Assembly (NCBI GenBank): GCA_025093555.1
Contig: JAIWNF010000089.1
Location: 62,001 to 126,000 of the forward strand
Source: Circinella umbellata
Lineage: Eukaryota > Mucoromycota > Mucoromycetes > Mucorales > Lichtheimiaceae
Length of the DNA: 64,000 nucleotides
Direction: 5' to 3'
Position 1 is the first letter of the stretch. Each line of letters opens with the position of its first letter. This document shows positions 45,596 through 54,240 of this stretch, piece by piece. Below the pieces are notes generated by a model. That model was not told the DNA's origin and made no database searches. It saw only the letters and a list, made by a program, of their open reading frames with translations. The position numbers were made by a program, and so were the translations under genes.

Positions 45596-46085
45596 CCTCC
45601 ACTTCTTCAGCGTACTCTTCTTCTTGGAGCTGGCTCTAGTCGGACGCAGGCAGGTTTAAAAAACGGTCATTCGAAAAGCCATGGATGAAAATTACAAGAT
45701 GCGATATTGCGTCTCTTGGACGGTATCGTCATACGTATATGTCTGTTGCTTTAACAACTTCTTCTTCTCCGTCTGCGCCTTTAGCTGCTTCTACTACCGC
45801 TCTTAGAGTTTCGGTAGCTTTTCGTACCTCTGCTGCACACATAGCTACGGTTCCTCCTGCCGGTAGTTCTCATGTTGGTGTCGGTGTTAATGATGATAGT
45901 GGAAAGAAGAAAGAAGAAAGAAGAATAAGAACAAAAACAAGATGAAGCTGAAGAAGAAGGTGATGACATGATGGAGGTTGACTGGTAATTTGGTGATGAT
46001 GATGGTGAAGATGTGGATGTGGATTGGTGGGAGGGGGATATGGAGGTAGATCTCCTCTCCCCACAATACCGTATCGCTCTAATTC
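45596..46085 (+). pseudogene. Paralogue A of the Trp/Asp-signature protein, broken
   Basis: Seen: pieces of the paralogue in several frames (SSAYSSSWSWL at 45610; ASLGRYRHTYMSVALTTSSS), a Ser/Ala-rich middle, a charged stretch, then DDMMEVDW, TAA, FGDD and VDVDWWEGDMEVDLL, followed by a frame change that destroys the PNATSLWF end. It aligns with paralogue C at 50781-51614. The nonsense codon and frameshifts make it a pseudogene, yet its downstream spliced array is well preserved. Confidence 0.6.
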
Positions 46086-46856
46086 TAATGAGAAAGTAAG
46101 TTCTGTCATATTGCATATAAAAAAATAAACATTTTATTGTGTATTCTAATAATAACTATTCTAATTTCTAGTTATTTTTTTAATACCACAAAAACTCCCA
46201 CAGAAAGTAAGTTGCATAAAAACTTATTTTCTTTTTTGTTTGGCAAGTTAACTTTTTATATTGTTATATGAATTGGATATAAAGTAGTTAAACAACCGGA
46301 TATTAATATAATAATGACCCTTCTTTATTTATAGGCACGTTTTTCTTTGCGCTTTCATTTCTTTTCTTTTCTGTCTTATATAATCAGTGTTGTTGGAGGT
46401 AAATATAATTGAGTATAATATGGACTAAAAGTGGAAAAGAGAAATAATGGGTGTCCATAATTTACTACTTCTAAGATGTATATTTTCTTTTATTTAGGTT
46501 GCTATCTCTCCCCCTTCATTTATTTTTACATATTTTTGGAGGTGGGTATAGGCAAGTTAATGACAGTAATTAAATCTACAGTGTACTTATATCGTAAGTT
46601 TATTGGTATTCATATATATATATATATATATATAGTTCAAGCTAGCTCCCTCTTTTTGGTACGTATATTCGAGGATATATTCCTGTTTTGCTGTCATTTT
46701 TGAGGTAAATATTCTATTAATATGTAGACTATGAATATGGATGTGGATATGGATGGGGGTGTTAAATGTAAATGATAGTGCAATTACCGATCCTACTTAT
46801 CATATCTAATATTCATACTAAAGGTTTCTTTCATTTTTTTTTGTCAAAATAAAGTG
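46086..46856 (+). other. Spliced 3' array of paralogue A
   Basis: Introns inferred from sites: 46096-46171, 46207-46334, 46399-46497, 46542-46635 and about 46705-46823. Exons between them are 35-69 nt, pyrimidine-rich, begin GCACG, GTTG or TTCAAGCTAGCTCCC and end GGAG/TGAG. The same order and the same intron types occur after paralogues B and C. No reading frame is shared through the exons, so this looks like spliced 3' UTR or non-coding RNA. Confidence 0.6.
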
Positions 46857-46858
46857 GT

Positions 46859-47507
46859 GTGAAAGTAGCCACTCGTAACTCTGCCGGTAATGTTTCAACC
46901 ATTCGCCTTACCCATTATCTTTATGACTCTTCACCTCGCAATCCTCCCATTCCTCCTGCTCCGACTCGTTCGCAAGTAGGTTTCCAGAAACTGATTCATA
47001 GAATCAACAGTGAAAAAATCCTCAAAAGAGTGGTAACACCACTTTGTCTTCGTCGTGTATCTCGCTTGCTTGCTGCTATTATTGGTTCTGGCTCTTCTGC
47101 CCCCCGGTTCGCCCATTTCTTCTACTCCTCCGTCTCGCGTTTCATCCATCCGCTCTCTTTCTACTCTTTCTACTCTCTCCTATGGTGATTCTGCTTCAGC
47201 TTCACTTGCTTCCTCTACTCCTGCTTATCCTACTTTGCCCGTTTTGTCAGTTTCATCTGTCGCGTCAGTTTATGTTGGTTCGGTTGGTGGTTCTCGCGTT
47301 TGTGTTGGTAGTGGTAGTTGTAGTGAAGAAGGAAAAGAAGGAGAAGAAGATGAATGTCAAAAAGAAAGTGAAAGTGAAGAAGAGGGTGGTGACCCTATGG
47401 AGGTGGATTGGAAATTCGGAGACCCCGAAGACATGGATGTGGATTGGTGGAAGGGGGATATGGAGGTCGATACCCTCTGCCCTAATGCCACATCATTATG
47501 GTTCTAA
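46859..47507 (+). pseudogene. Paralogue B of the Trp/Asp-signature protein, frameshifted, no ATG
   Basis: The frame opens at GTG 46859 (TRNSAGNVSTIRLTHYLYDS, NSEKILKRVVTPLCLRRVSR) and shifts near 47080-47110 into a second frame with GSPISSTPPSRVSSIRSLST, an acidic run (EEGKEGEEDE...ESESEEEGG) and the intact C-terminus DPMEVDWKFGDPEDMDVDWW, KGDMEVD, PNATSLWF, stop 47507. Compared with C it lacks the initiating ATG and part of the middle. Either an indel in the assembly or a recent pseudogene. Confidence 0.6.
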
Positions 47508-48290
47508 TGAGAAAGTAAGTTCTGTCTTGGTAGACAAACTATTCTATTTTGTAGTAACTTTCTTTTATACACCCATAAAAGCACAAAAAGTAAGTAGCAT
47601 ACTATTTAAATTTTTTACTTGTCAAAAATACAGTAATGTTTTTTTTTACTGACCCGATCTTGTTTTAACAATTTAGAAAACATTAAAACCAACAAAAATC
47701 GCCCCCAAAAAAAACAATCATAAAACTTTAAACCCCCCCCAAAAAAAAAAGCATTTCTTTTTCTTTCTGTTTTATTGGTAAGTATCATAATTTTATAGAC
47801 TGTAATATGAAGTACGTAGATATAAAGTATGTTAAGATATTGGATACTAATCCAACTATTTTCTGTTATTGTAGGCTCGTTTCCCTTTCCGTTTCCCTTA
47901 CTCTTTCTTTTTTTCTGTTACATAGAGGTAAATATAATTCTGTATATGATGACATTTTGGCAGCGGATAAGAGAATAACCTTGTCAATAGTTCAACAGTT
48001 CCAATATGTATCCTTTTTTATTATCATTATGTAGCTTGAAATTGAGCATGCTCACTCCCTCGGATTTACTTTGTATATACATACTTTGTCAGGTAACTTT
48101 TTCATTGTGTAATGGGCAAATTAGTGATAGTAGTGAAATTTACAGTGTATGTGCTAATATCATAAATATATTGCTATTTTATATAGGTCGAGCTGGCTCC
48201 CCCTCTTTTTGTTAATATACCCTGCTGATATATCATACCTTATTTATTTCACGCAAATGTCTTATTTTTGGCAAAGTAATACTGCATATC
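47508..48290 (+). other. Spliced 3' array of paralogue B
   Basis: Introns inferred: 47515-47554, 47590-47676, 47778-47874, 47928-48034, 48093-48186 and one starting at 48276. The exon at 47875 (GCTCGTTTCCCTTTCC) corresponds to C 52024 and A 46335. The exon at 48035 has GCTCACTCCCTC as in C 52167. The exon at 48187 begins GTCGAGCTGGCTCCC. The last intron is interrupted by an LTR fragment and resumes at 48657. Confidence 0.6.
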
Positions 48291-48656
48291 ACTGGCATTA
48301 CTAACTATTATAAATAACCCACAAATGATTTCAAATAAAGGTTTTTCTTCAATTCTTTTAGTTCTATATTTATCTTATACAATCTTTACTTTTTTAATAA
48401 TTTTAATAGTCGACCTGATAATAGAAGTAGTTATCTTTGAGCATAAAGTCTTGTAAACTCATTATGCTATATCTATTCTGTGGGTTCAGACGTAATACTC
48501 CTGTATATAAGAGCTCCCACAACCCAAATTGCTAATTTTAATTTCAGATGATCCATTATCCAAATACGTAGTACAACAACTACAGAGTGTGCTACGTATT
48601 TCTTCTTCATATATCATTATACAAAGTACTGTATCATACATTGAGAACGTCTAAAT
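48291..48656 (+). mobile_element. LTR fragment (family B), inside an intron of array B
   Basis: Matches 32110-32426 and 58070-58384 (AGCATAAAGTC, GGTTCAGACGTAATACTCCT, ATAAGAGCTCCCACAACCCA, ACATTGAGAACG). The first 200 bp of the LTR are missing and the rest is the most diverged of the three copies. It sits between the start and the end of one array intron. Confidence 0.65.
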
Positions 48657-48726
48657 AGTATGGATGTGGTGTGGATGTTAAATGGTAAGGATAGTTGTTA
48701 CTAATCATACCTCTTATCATACGTAG
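48657..48726 (+). other. Right half of the interrupted array-B intron
   Basis: GGATGTGGTGTGGATGTTAA, then GTTACTAATCATACCTCTTA and ATCATACGTAG match the inner and 3' part of the array introns (for example 46735-46815 and 52810-52908). It marks the other side of the LTR insertion. Confidence 0.6.
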
Positions 48727-50714
48727 GGGATATCCCCAATAGTGAAATCCCGTTAATTTTGAAGCCTTCTATGTGAATTTTTTTTATTTCAAGATTCACA
48801 AAAGAGTGAATGAATTTATCGACGACCACTGAAAATTATTATAAAGTAGTGGTGGGAAATCGGAGGCAAGGTACAACCTTCTATGTGGAAATAAAAAAGG
48901 GTCGTAAAAGGTATCGGGGACTAGACATAATGAATCGCTTTTTAAGGGTAGACTCATAATCACTGTGCGCATTATTCTATTCTTCTTGAATTCGAGGATG
49001 AGTGGCTAGAACAACAGGTTATATGTAAGAATACGTACGGAATTTTATCTTTTGAAATTTTAAACGATCAAAGGATTAGATTCAAGGATGCCGACCCTTT
49101 GAAAAGCAATAGCTGACATTTTTTTTGTGGAAATAGAATAAAATAAAAATCAAAAGAAATCATATGCTTCTATCTCCATTTATTTATTTATTTTATAGCA
49201 TTGTTGTATGATTTTTGAGTTATTAGGCAGATATTCTCTGGGTCTAGCTAAAGAATCAAAGGATGAAATTCAGGGATTGACTCTCGAAAAAATTTAATTT
49301 TTGCCAAGATACCAAAAAAAAAAAACTCTGCTCGTGGTGGGCGTGATCGAAAGTAAAAATCCTCTGCCGTTTGCTACTATTCAAAAAAAGGCGATTATAA
49401 AATATTGATGGGTCGATACGTTTCCAATAAGAAAACATAATATACAAATCAACCACTATTATTAACTCCATTAAATTTTCAAAGTGATCTTTATATAAGA
49501 AGAACTCAAACTGTGCTGAAAATAAGCATCTATTTATGTGCTAAATTCCAAAATAAGCTGTTTGGGGTGACATATATTCCACCTTAGAGACTCTAGAAAA
49601 TCGTTATCTGAATACCAGTACAGTTCTTTTTAAAGAATTACTAATACAACAAAGTCATTGTATAATATAATTTCATACATGCTCATATTGGTTCCCCGTT
49701 AAGAATCCTAATCCCCTTGTTTGGTTCCATTTTGAAAGTGAAATTATCCATACGTAATGGTTAACAGATATGAAAGTAACTGGGTTTTATTTGTACGTAG
49801 CTCAATCTTTGTGTACAGTTGATGATTTATACAATGGAATATATAAAATTAGCATCAAAGATTATAAATTCTTTACCAATGAGTATCTAAGCGACAAAGT
49901 ACTATATACCAGTGGTAGTAAATTTCACTGTTCATATGAAGATCATGTAACAAAATGAGTAAGGGAATTAATGAATATTAATACTACTTTTTTAAAATCA
50001 TTGATAACAATAATAGATGAATGGGCATAAACACGTCAGAAGGTCATACTTTTAAGTTTCATATCGGACAGCTCTTAACTTGTGAAGCATCTATATCTAA
50101 CAGTTTGTATAATGCTTGAAAACACGAAAGCTTTATGTACTGTTAATATTCTATTGGAGATACTCATCATGACCAGGTATTGTAAATAACTTTATCCCTG
50201 TTAAACTTTATGTAAGAAGAATAAGGTTTGTGCCTTTATATTTCCATACAATAGTATATTATTTCTTGGTATAAATGGCCTGGTCCATATCATAATAATT
50301 ATATTATTGTTTGTCAATTTAGCTTTCTCTTGAAGGATTCCATTTCAGCTGTTAGTATTGATATTATTGAACCTGACATCATTTAACTGAATTAGAATGA
50401 CTCGATCAAACTTTTTCAAAAAAAAAAAAAAGACAAATAGTTTAGGCTCTGGTAAAATTATAGTGGCCCGTGCATTTTCTATAACTTTATTTGGTTTTAT
50501 AAATTACATTCCTTCTCTGAAATGAAGTATAGAGAGATTTTAAAAAGATTTCACAATAATAATAAATCGTTGTCATTATTGTATAAAAAGCAACAATAGA
50601 ATATGGCTATAGTGTGCGTTTGTAGAGATGATAATAAAATAGATGGTTCTAGACTGTGCGCGGGATCCAAGGAACGGGTAACTGTAATGCAGCTATAAAA
50701 TAAAATTCATTTCC
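48727..50714. other. Gene-free stretch between arrays B and C
   Basis: AT-rich, no supported gene; a 62-residue ORF at 49770-49958 has no recognisable feature. The last part must contain the promoter of paralogue C. Confidence 0.45.
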
Positions 50715-50780
50715 ATGGCGGCGCGTTTTTTTTTTCTTTTTGTTTCACCTTTTTTCTTTACCCCCTTTTTTTTTAACAGT
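50715..50780 (+). promoter_or_regulatory. Polypyrimidine tract and 3' splice site before start of paralogue C
   Basis: A T-rich tract ends in TTTTTTTTTAACAG at 50779, one base before ATG 50781. It is in frame with an upstream ATG (50715) that would encode a Phe-rich leader, but the pattern is that of a 3' splice site. I therefore place the start at 50781 and infer a 5' UTR intron. Confidence 0.5.
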
Positions 50781-51614
50781 ATGACTCGCTCTACTACTTT
50801 CAAAGCTCACAATTCCAACAAAAAACGCATTCGACTCCTTATAAATCGACCTCCTCCACCTCCTTCCACCACCCCCATTCCGCGCTTTGTATCCAGCTCA
50901 GGCTGGGTACAAGCAGGTTTGGGCTCGGTGTTCCGAAAAATCATAAAACAGAACGTTAAAAAAAGACCATTTGCACCACGCCGCCGACTCTGTGGCTCTC
51001 GGCTCTCTTCTGCTCGTGCTGGTTACTTAGTAGCTGCTACTACTACTACTACTATTGCTTCTCATTGTCGTGGTTCTGGAGTTCCCATTTCACCTTTTTC
51101 TTCCGCTCCTCCATCTCCTGTTTCCACAGTCTCCACTCTCTCAACTCTTTCGACGCTCCCCATTCTCTCTCCTGGCTCTTCTATTCCAGGTTCACCCGCT
51201 TACTCTCCTACCCTCTCCCCACTTTTGGTTGTCTCGTCTCTCTCCTCCGTTGTTTCAGGTGCTGATAGTTTTGTTGCTCTTGGTGACAATGTTTCTGTTC
51301 GTTCGGTTGGTAGTGTTGGTTCTGGTTTCGGTGAGAATGATGGTAGTCGAGAAGAAAGAGAAGAAGAAGTTGAAGAAGTTGAAGAAGAAGAAGAAGAAGA
51401 AGAAGAAGCAGCAGCAGCAGAAGAAGAAGAAGGTGTTTATGAAGAAAGTGATTTTGAAGAAGGTGATTACAAAGAAGGTGCTTATGAAGAAGATGGTGAT
51501 ATGATGGAGATCGATTGGCGGTTTGGAGACAGAGAATACATGGATGTGGATTGGTGGGAGGGGGATATGGAGGTGGATATCCTCCCCCCCAATGCCACAT
51601 CGTTATGGTTTTAG
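50781..51614 (+). CDS. Acidic protein with C-terminal Trp/Asp signature (paralogue C), 277 aa, unknown family
   Basis: Seen: a basic N-terminal part (residues 1-75, with KKRIRLLINRPPPPP and KKRPFAPRRR), a Ser/Thr/Pro-rich middle (about 85-185, SPVSTVSTLSTLSTLPILSP), a Glu-rich run (about 190-240) and a 38-residue end with MEIDWRFGDREYMDVDWWEG, GDMEVD and PNATSLWF. The end is nearly identical in paralogues A and B, so it is the conserved functional part. No membrane segment, enzyme motif or known domain was recognised. The basic/acidic arrangement and the short aromatic-acidic end suggest a nuclear protein with a peptide-binding or activation motif (inference). A 3' array of at least ten introns follows. 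Confidence 0.65.
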   Translation: MTRSTTFKAHNSNKKRIRLLINRPPPPPSTTPIPRFVSSSGWVQAGLGSVFRKIIKQNVKKRPFAPRRRLCGSRLSSARAGYLVAATTTTTIASHCRGSGVPISPFSSAPPSPVSTVSTLSTLSTLPILSPGSSIPGSPAYSPTLSPLLVVSSLSSVVSGADSFVALGDNVSVRSVGSVGSGFGENDGSREEREEEVEEVEEEEEEEEEAAAAEEEEGVYEESDFEEGDYKEGAYEEDGDMMEIDWRFGDREYMDVDWWEGDMEVDILPPNATSLWF

Positions 51615-53250
51615 GAGGTAAGTTCCGTCTTGAATTGCATACAAAAATAACCATTTTATTGTGTCTCTAATTATCAAAGTTCTATTTTGTGATAGTAGAT
51701 TTTAAACCTTGAAAAACAAAAAAGTAAGTTACAAAATACCTGTTTGAAACATGTTTTTTTACTTGTCAAAAAATAAATAACTTGTTGCTGACATGTTTTT
51801 TTTCTTAACAATTTAGAAAACAGAAAACCTCATAAAAACCCAAAAAAAATCAAAAAACTTTTAAAACCCTAAAAAAAACTTAAAAACTTTAAAAAACCCT
51901 AAAAAACATTCTTTTCTTTTCTTTTCTTTTTCTTGGTAAGTGACCTTTTAATATTGTTCTATGAATTGGGTATAAAGCATCTTAAGATACTGAATACTAA
52001 TACCACAATCTTCTTCTTTGCAGGCTCGTTTCCCTTTGCATTTTACTTTCTTTTTCTTTTTCTTTTTTTTTTCGAGGTACGTAAATATAAAGGAGTATTT
52101 ATGGAAAAGAGAAATAATAGTGTCAATAATATACTACGTAGTTCTAACATATATATTATTATTTAGGTTGCAGTTGAAGAGCTTGCTCACTCCCTCACGT
52201 TTCTTTTGTACATATTTTTTTGAGGTAATTACTTGATCGAGTACAGGAAATTAGTGGCAGTGGTTTACTTGTAGTGTACTAATATCAAAAGCTTATTGTG
52301 CTATCCATATACGTATCTAGGTCGACCTAGTTCCCTCCTGTATATATTCTTCAATACCCTTCCTCCTTATATACCCTATTTATTTCATTATTTTTGCTGC
52401 TTTTACCAAGGTAAATATTTTATGTTATAATTATGGCTATGAGTAGGTTGATAAGTAAAAATGATATTGTAGTTACAATACTAATTATATTGAACGTAAC
52501 TCATATCCATATATATGTAGGTGGAGTTCGCTCCCTTTTTTAGAATATACCCTATTTATAATATACCCAAATTTTTGCTGTTGTTTTCGAGGTAAATATT
52601 TCAAATGAATAATACGAATCTAGATATGGATAGGGTGATAAATGAAAATGATATCGCAGTTACTGATCAGTATTATGATAATTCACATTCATGTATATAG
52701 GTCGAGCAGGTTCCCTCTTTTTTTGTTCTTTTATATACCCCATTTTTAGACGATACCCTATTGATTTAAAAGTTTTGATATACCATTGAGGTAAATATTC
52801 TTTAGATATATTATGAAGATGGACATGGATACGGATAATGGCGTTTAATGGAGACAATATTGTAGTTACTAATCATATTTATCATAATCCACATTTATAT
52901 TTATTTAGGTCGAGGTTGGGCTGGTTCCCCTCCTCCCTCGTTTTTGTCTATTTATTTTTCCAATTTTGATATCTATTTATTAGAGGTACGTTGAATTTAC
53001 TACATTGATGAAGAAACATTTATGCTAGTGATTTATGCTATAGCAACTAATAAAACATTTATTATATATTTTATTAACAACTAGGTTGAGGCGACTGCCT
53101 CTAGAGTTTCGCCTTTTTTTGATGGCGCAGTACATGGTTTTCGAACCATAGAGGTATGTACAATATAATTATATCAGCGTGTAAATAATGGAGGATTATA
53201 AGAATAGACGATGTATAACCAATCTATAATTTATTTTTCTATTTAAATAG
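51615..53250 (+). other. Spliced 3' array of paralogue C: ten introns in 1.6 kb
   Basis: Introns inferred from donors, branch-like TACTAAT words and acceptors: 51618-51695, 51724-51816, 51936-52023, 52077-52166, 52225-52320, 52411-52520, 52592-52700, 52791-52908, 52986-53084 and 53154-53250. Exons are 28-119 nt. From 52321 on they share a pattern: GTCGAG/GTGGAG + (C/T)TGG/TTC + TCCC, then ATATACCCTATTTAT-like words, then GAG at the donor. Intron lengths of 78-118 bp and internal GATATTGTAGTTACTAATCA-like sequences are shared. Exon lengths are not multiples of three and contain stops. Confidence 0.65.
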
Positions 53251-53451
53251 ACCCGTAGTCGTGTTACGGGCTGGTTTGTCCCGCTTGGTGGGGGCGGAGG
53301 AGGATGGCATCTCGGCGGATGGCTTGGTGGAGAGAAGGCAGGGTAGTGTATGTCCATACTATGGTTGGTAGAACGGTGAAGGGGTGCTTACTCTGTGGCT
53401 ACCCCGTGGTTGGTAACTATGGGTGTGGGTAAGGGGGGAAGCAGAATGAGG

Positions 53452-53820
53452 GAACTTCAAGAACACCCGGTCTTTTATAGGTTGCTTGGCAATACGCCAT
53501 CTTCGATCTGGAATAGATGTAATGCTGATGACAACAAGCGTTTATCTTTTCGATATAAAAACCGTAAGTTATTTTTCCTTTTTTCTTGGTCTTGAAAAAA
53601 AAAGTAATAAATGCAATTTGTTGATGGAATTTTATTAACTATTAAAAGAGTTAATTCATAGACTTTTAGACACTCCATTATAACAATTGCAAGCTTGTTA
53701 TAATGGAAGCAGAATAATTAATTCCCAGTTTCAATCTTGTTATCAGCCTTACATCTGTTCCAGATCGAAGGTGGCGTATTGCCAAGTAACCTATAAAAGA
53801 CCGTGTGTTCCTGAAGTTTC
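53452..53820. repeat. Fold-back: inverted 80 bp arms
   Basis: GAACTTCAAGAACACCCGGT, CTTTTATAGGTTGCTTGGCA and ATACGCCATCTTCGATCTGG (53452-53520) are repeated inverted at 53752-53820 with about one change in ten. Weaker symmetry reaches out to about 53380 and 53860. The loop is about 210 bp. Confidence 0.75.
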
Positions 53821-53880
53821 CTTACTTCTGTGGACTTCCGAACCTACATTCATGGTCATCGGCCATGGGTGTTAGCCATG

Positions 53881-54240
53881 GAGTAAGTCCCTGGACCCTA
53901 GTACACCAGCTGTAGTGTGGACTGCACTGCCTGTGGTCCTTTTCTTTATCAAGTTCATTCGTTGAGGTGTCATCCTAGGGTGTGCGCTGGGTGCGCAGAG
54001 GCGTTTGGGTTTTTGGCGCTTTGTAGTTTTGGCGCGTGGCGTACGAGAGGCGTCACAGAGGGTTTCCCACGTGGGTGCGAATACCTACCTCTCGTAGGTG
54101 CAGTTTCCGGTTTATTTGCCGGAATAGTACTCAGCACTATTTTAGGTGTTGCGGTGCTGCCCGTTTTACTTTCCGGTTGGCGAAGAATCCTTGTATTAGG
54201 ATGTAGATTCATCGTGCGTTGACGCAGATGAACTTGGAGA
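53881..54240 (+). other. GC-rich patch with a 101-residue ORF
   Basis: This 360 bp patch is clearly richer in G+C than its surroundings. It contains an ORF at 53917-54222 with a hydrophobic stretch (VGAVSGLFAGIVLSTILGVA) and a CCTACCTCTCGTAGG hairpin. The ORF could encode a small membrane protein, but there is no supporting homologue in the window. It is more likely part of an inserted element or RNA. Confidence 0.3.

Noticed and set aside
47044..47652. 202-residue Leu-rich ORF overlapping paralogue B
   Set aside because: It is an off-frame reading of the CT-rich sequence. The frame with the conserved Trp/Asp end is the real one.
50715..50780. N-terminal Phe-rich leader as a signal peptide of paralogue C
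   Set aside because: The sequence is a T-rich tract ending in AACAG right before an ATG, which is what a 3' splice site looks like. The other copies do not conserve a leader.
53130..53153. tRNA gene suggested by GGTTTTCGAACC
   Set aside because: No A box, no acceptor stem and no cloverleaf around it; it falls inside an array exon ending in GAG.
52077..53250. Box C/D or H/ACA snoRNAs hosted in the array introns
   Set aside because: The introns are homologous to each other, but no consistent TGATGA plus CTGA pair, nor an ACA box at a fixed distance from the 3' end, could be found. A structured RNA of another kind remains open.
51615..53250. Array exons as coding sequence of a repeat protein
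   Set aside because: Exon lengths (28, 119, 53, 58, 90, 71, 90, 77, 69) break the frame and all frames contain stops.
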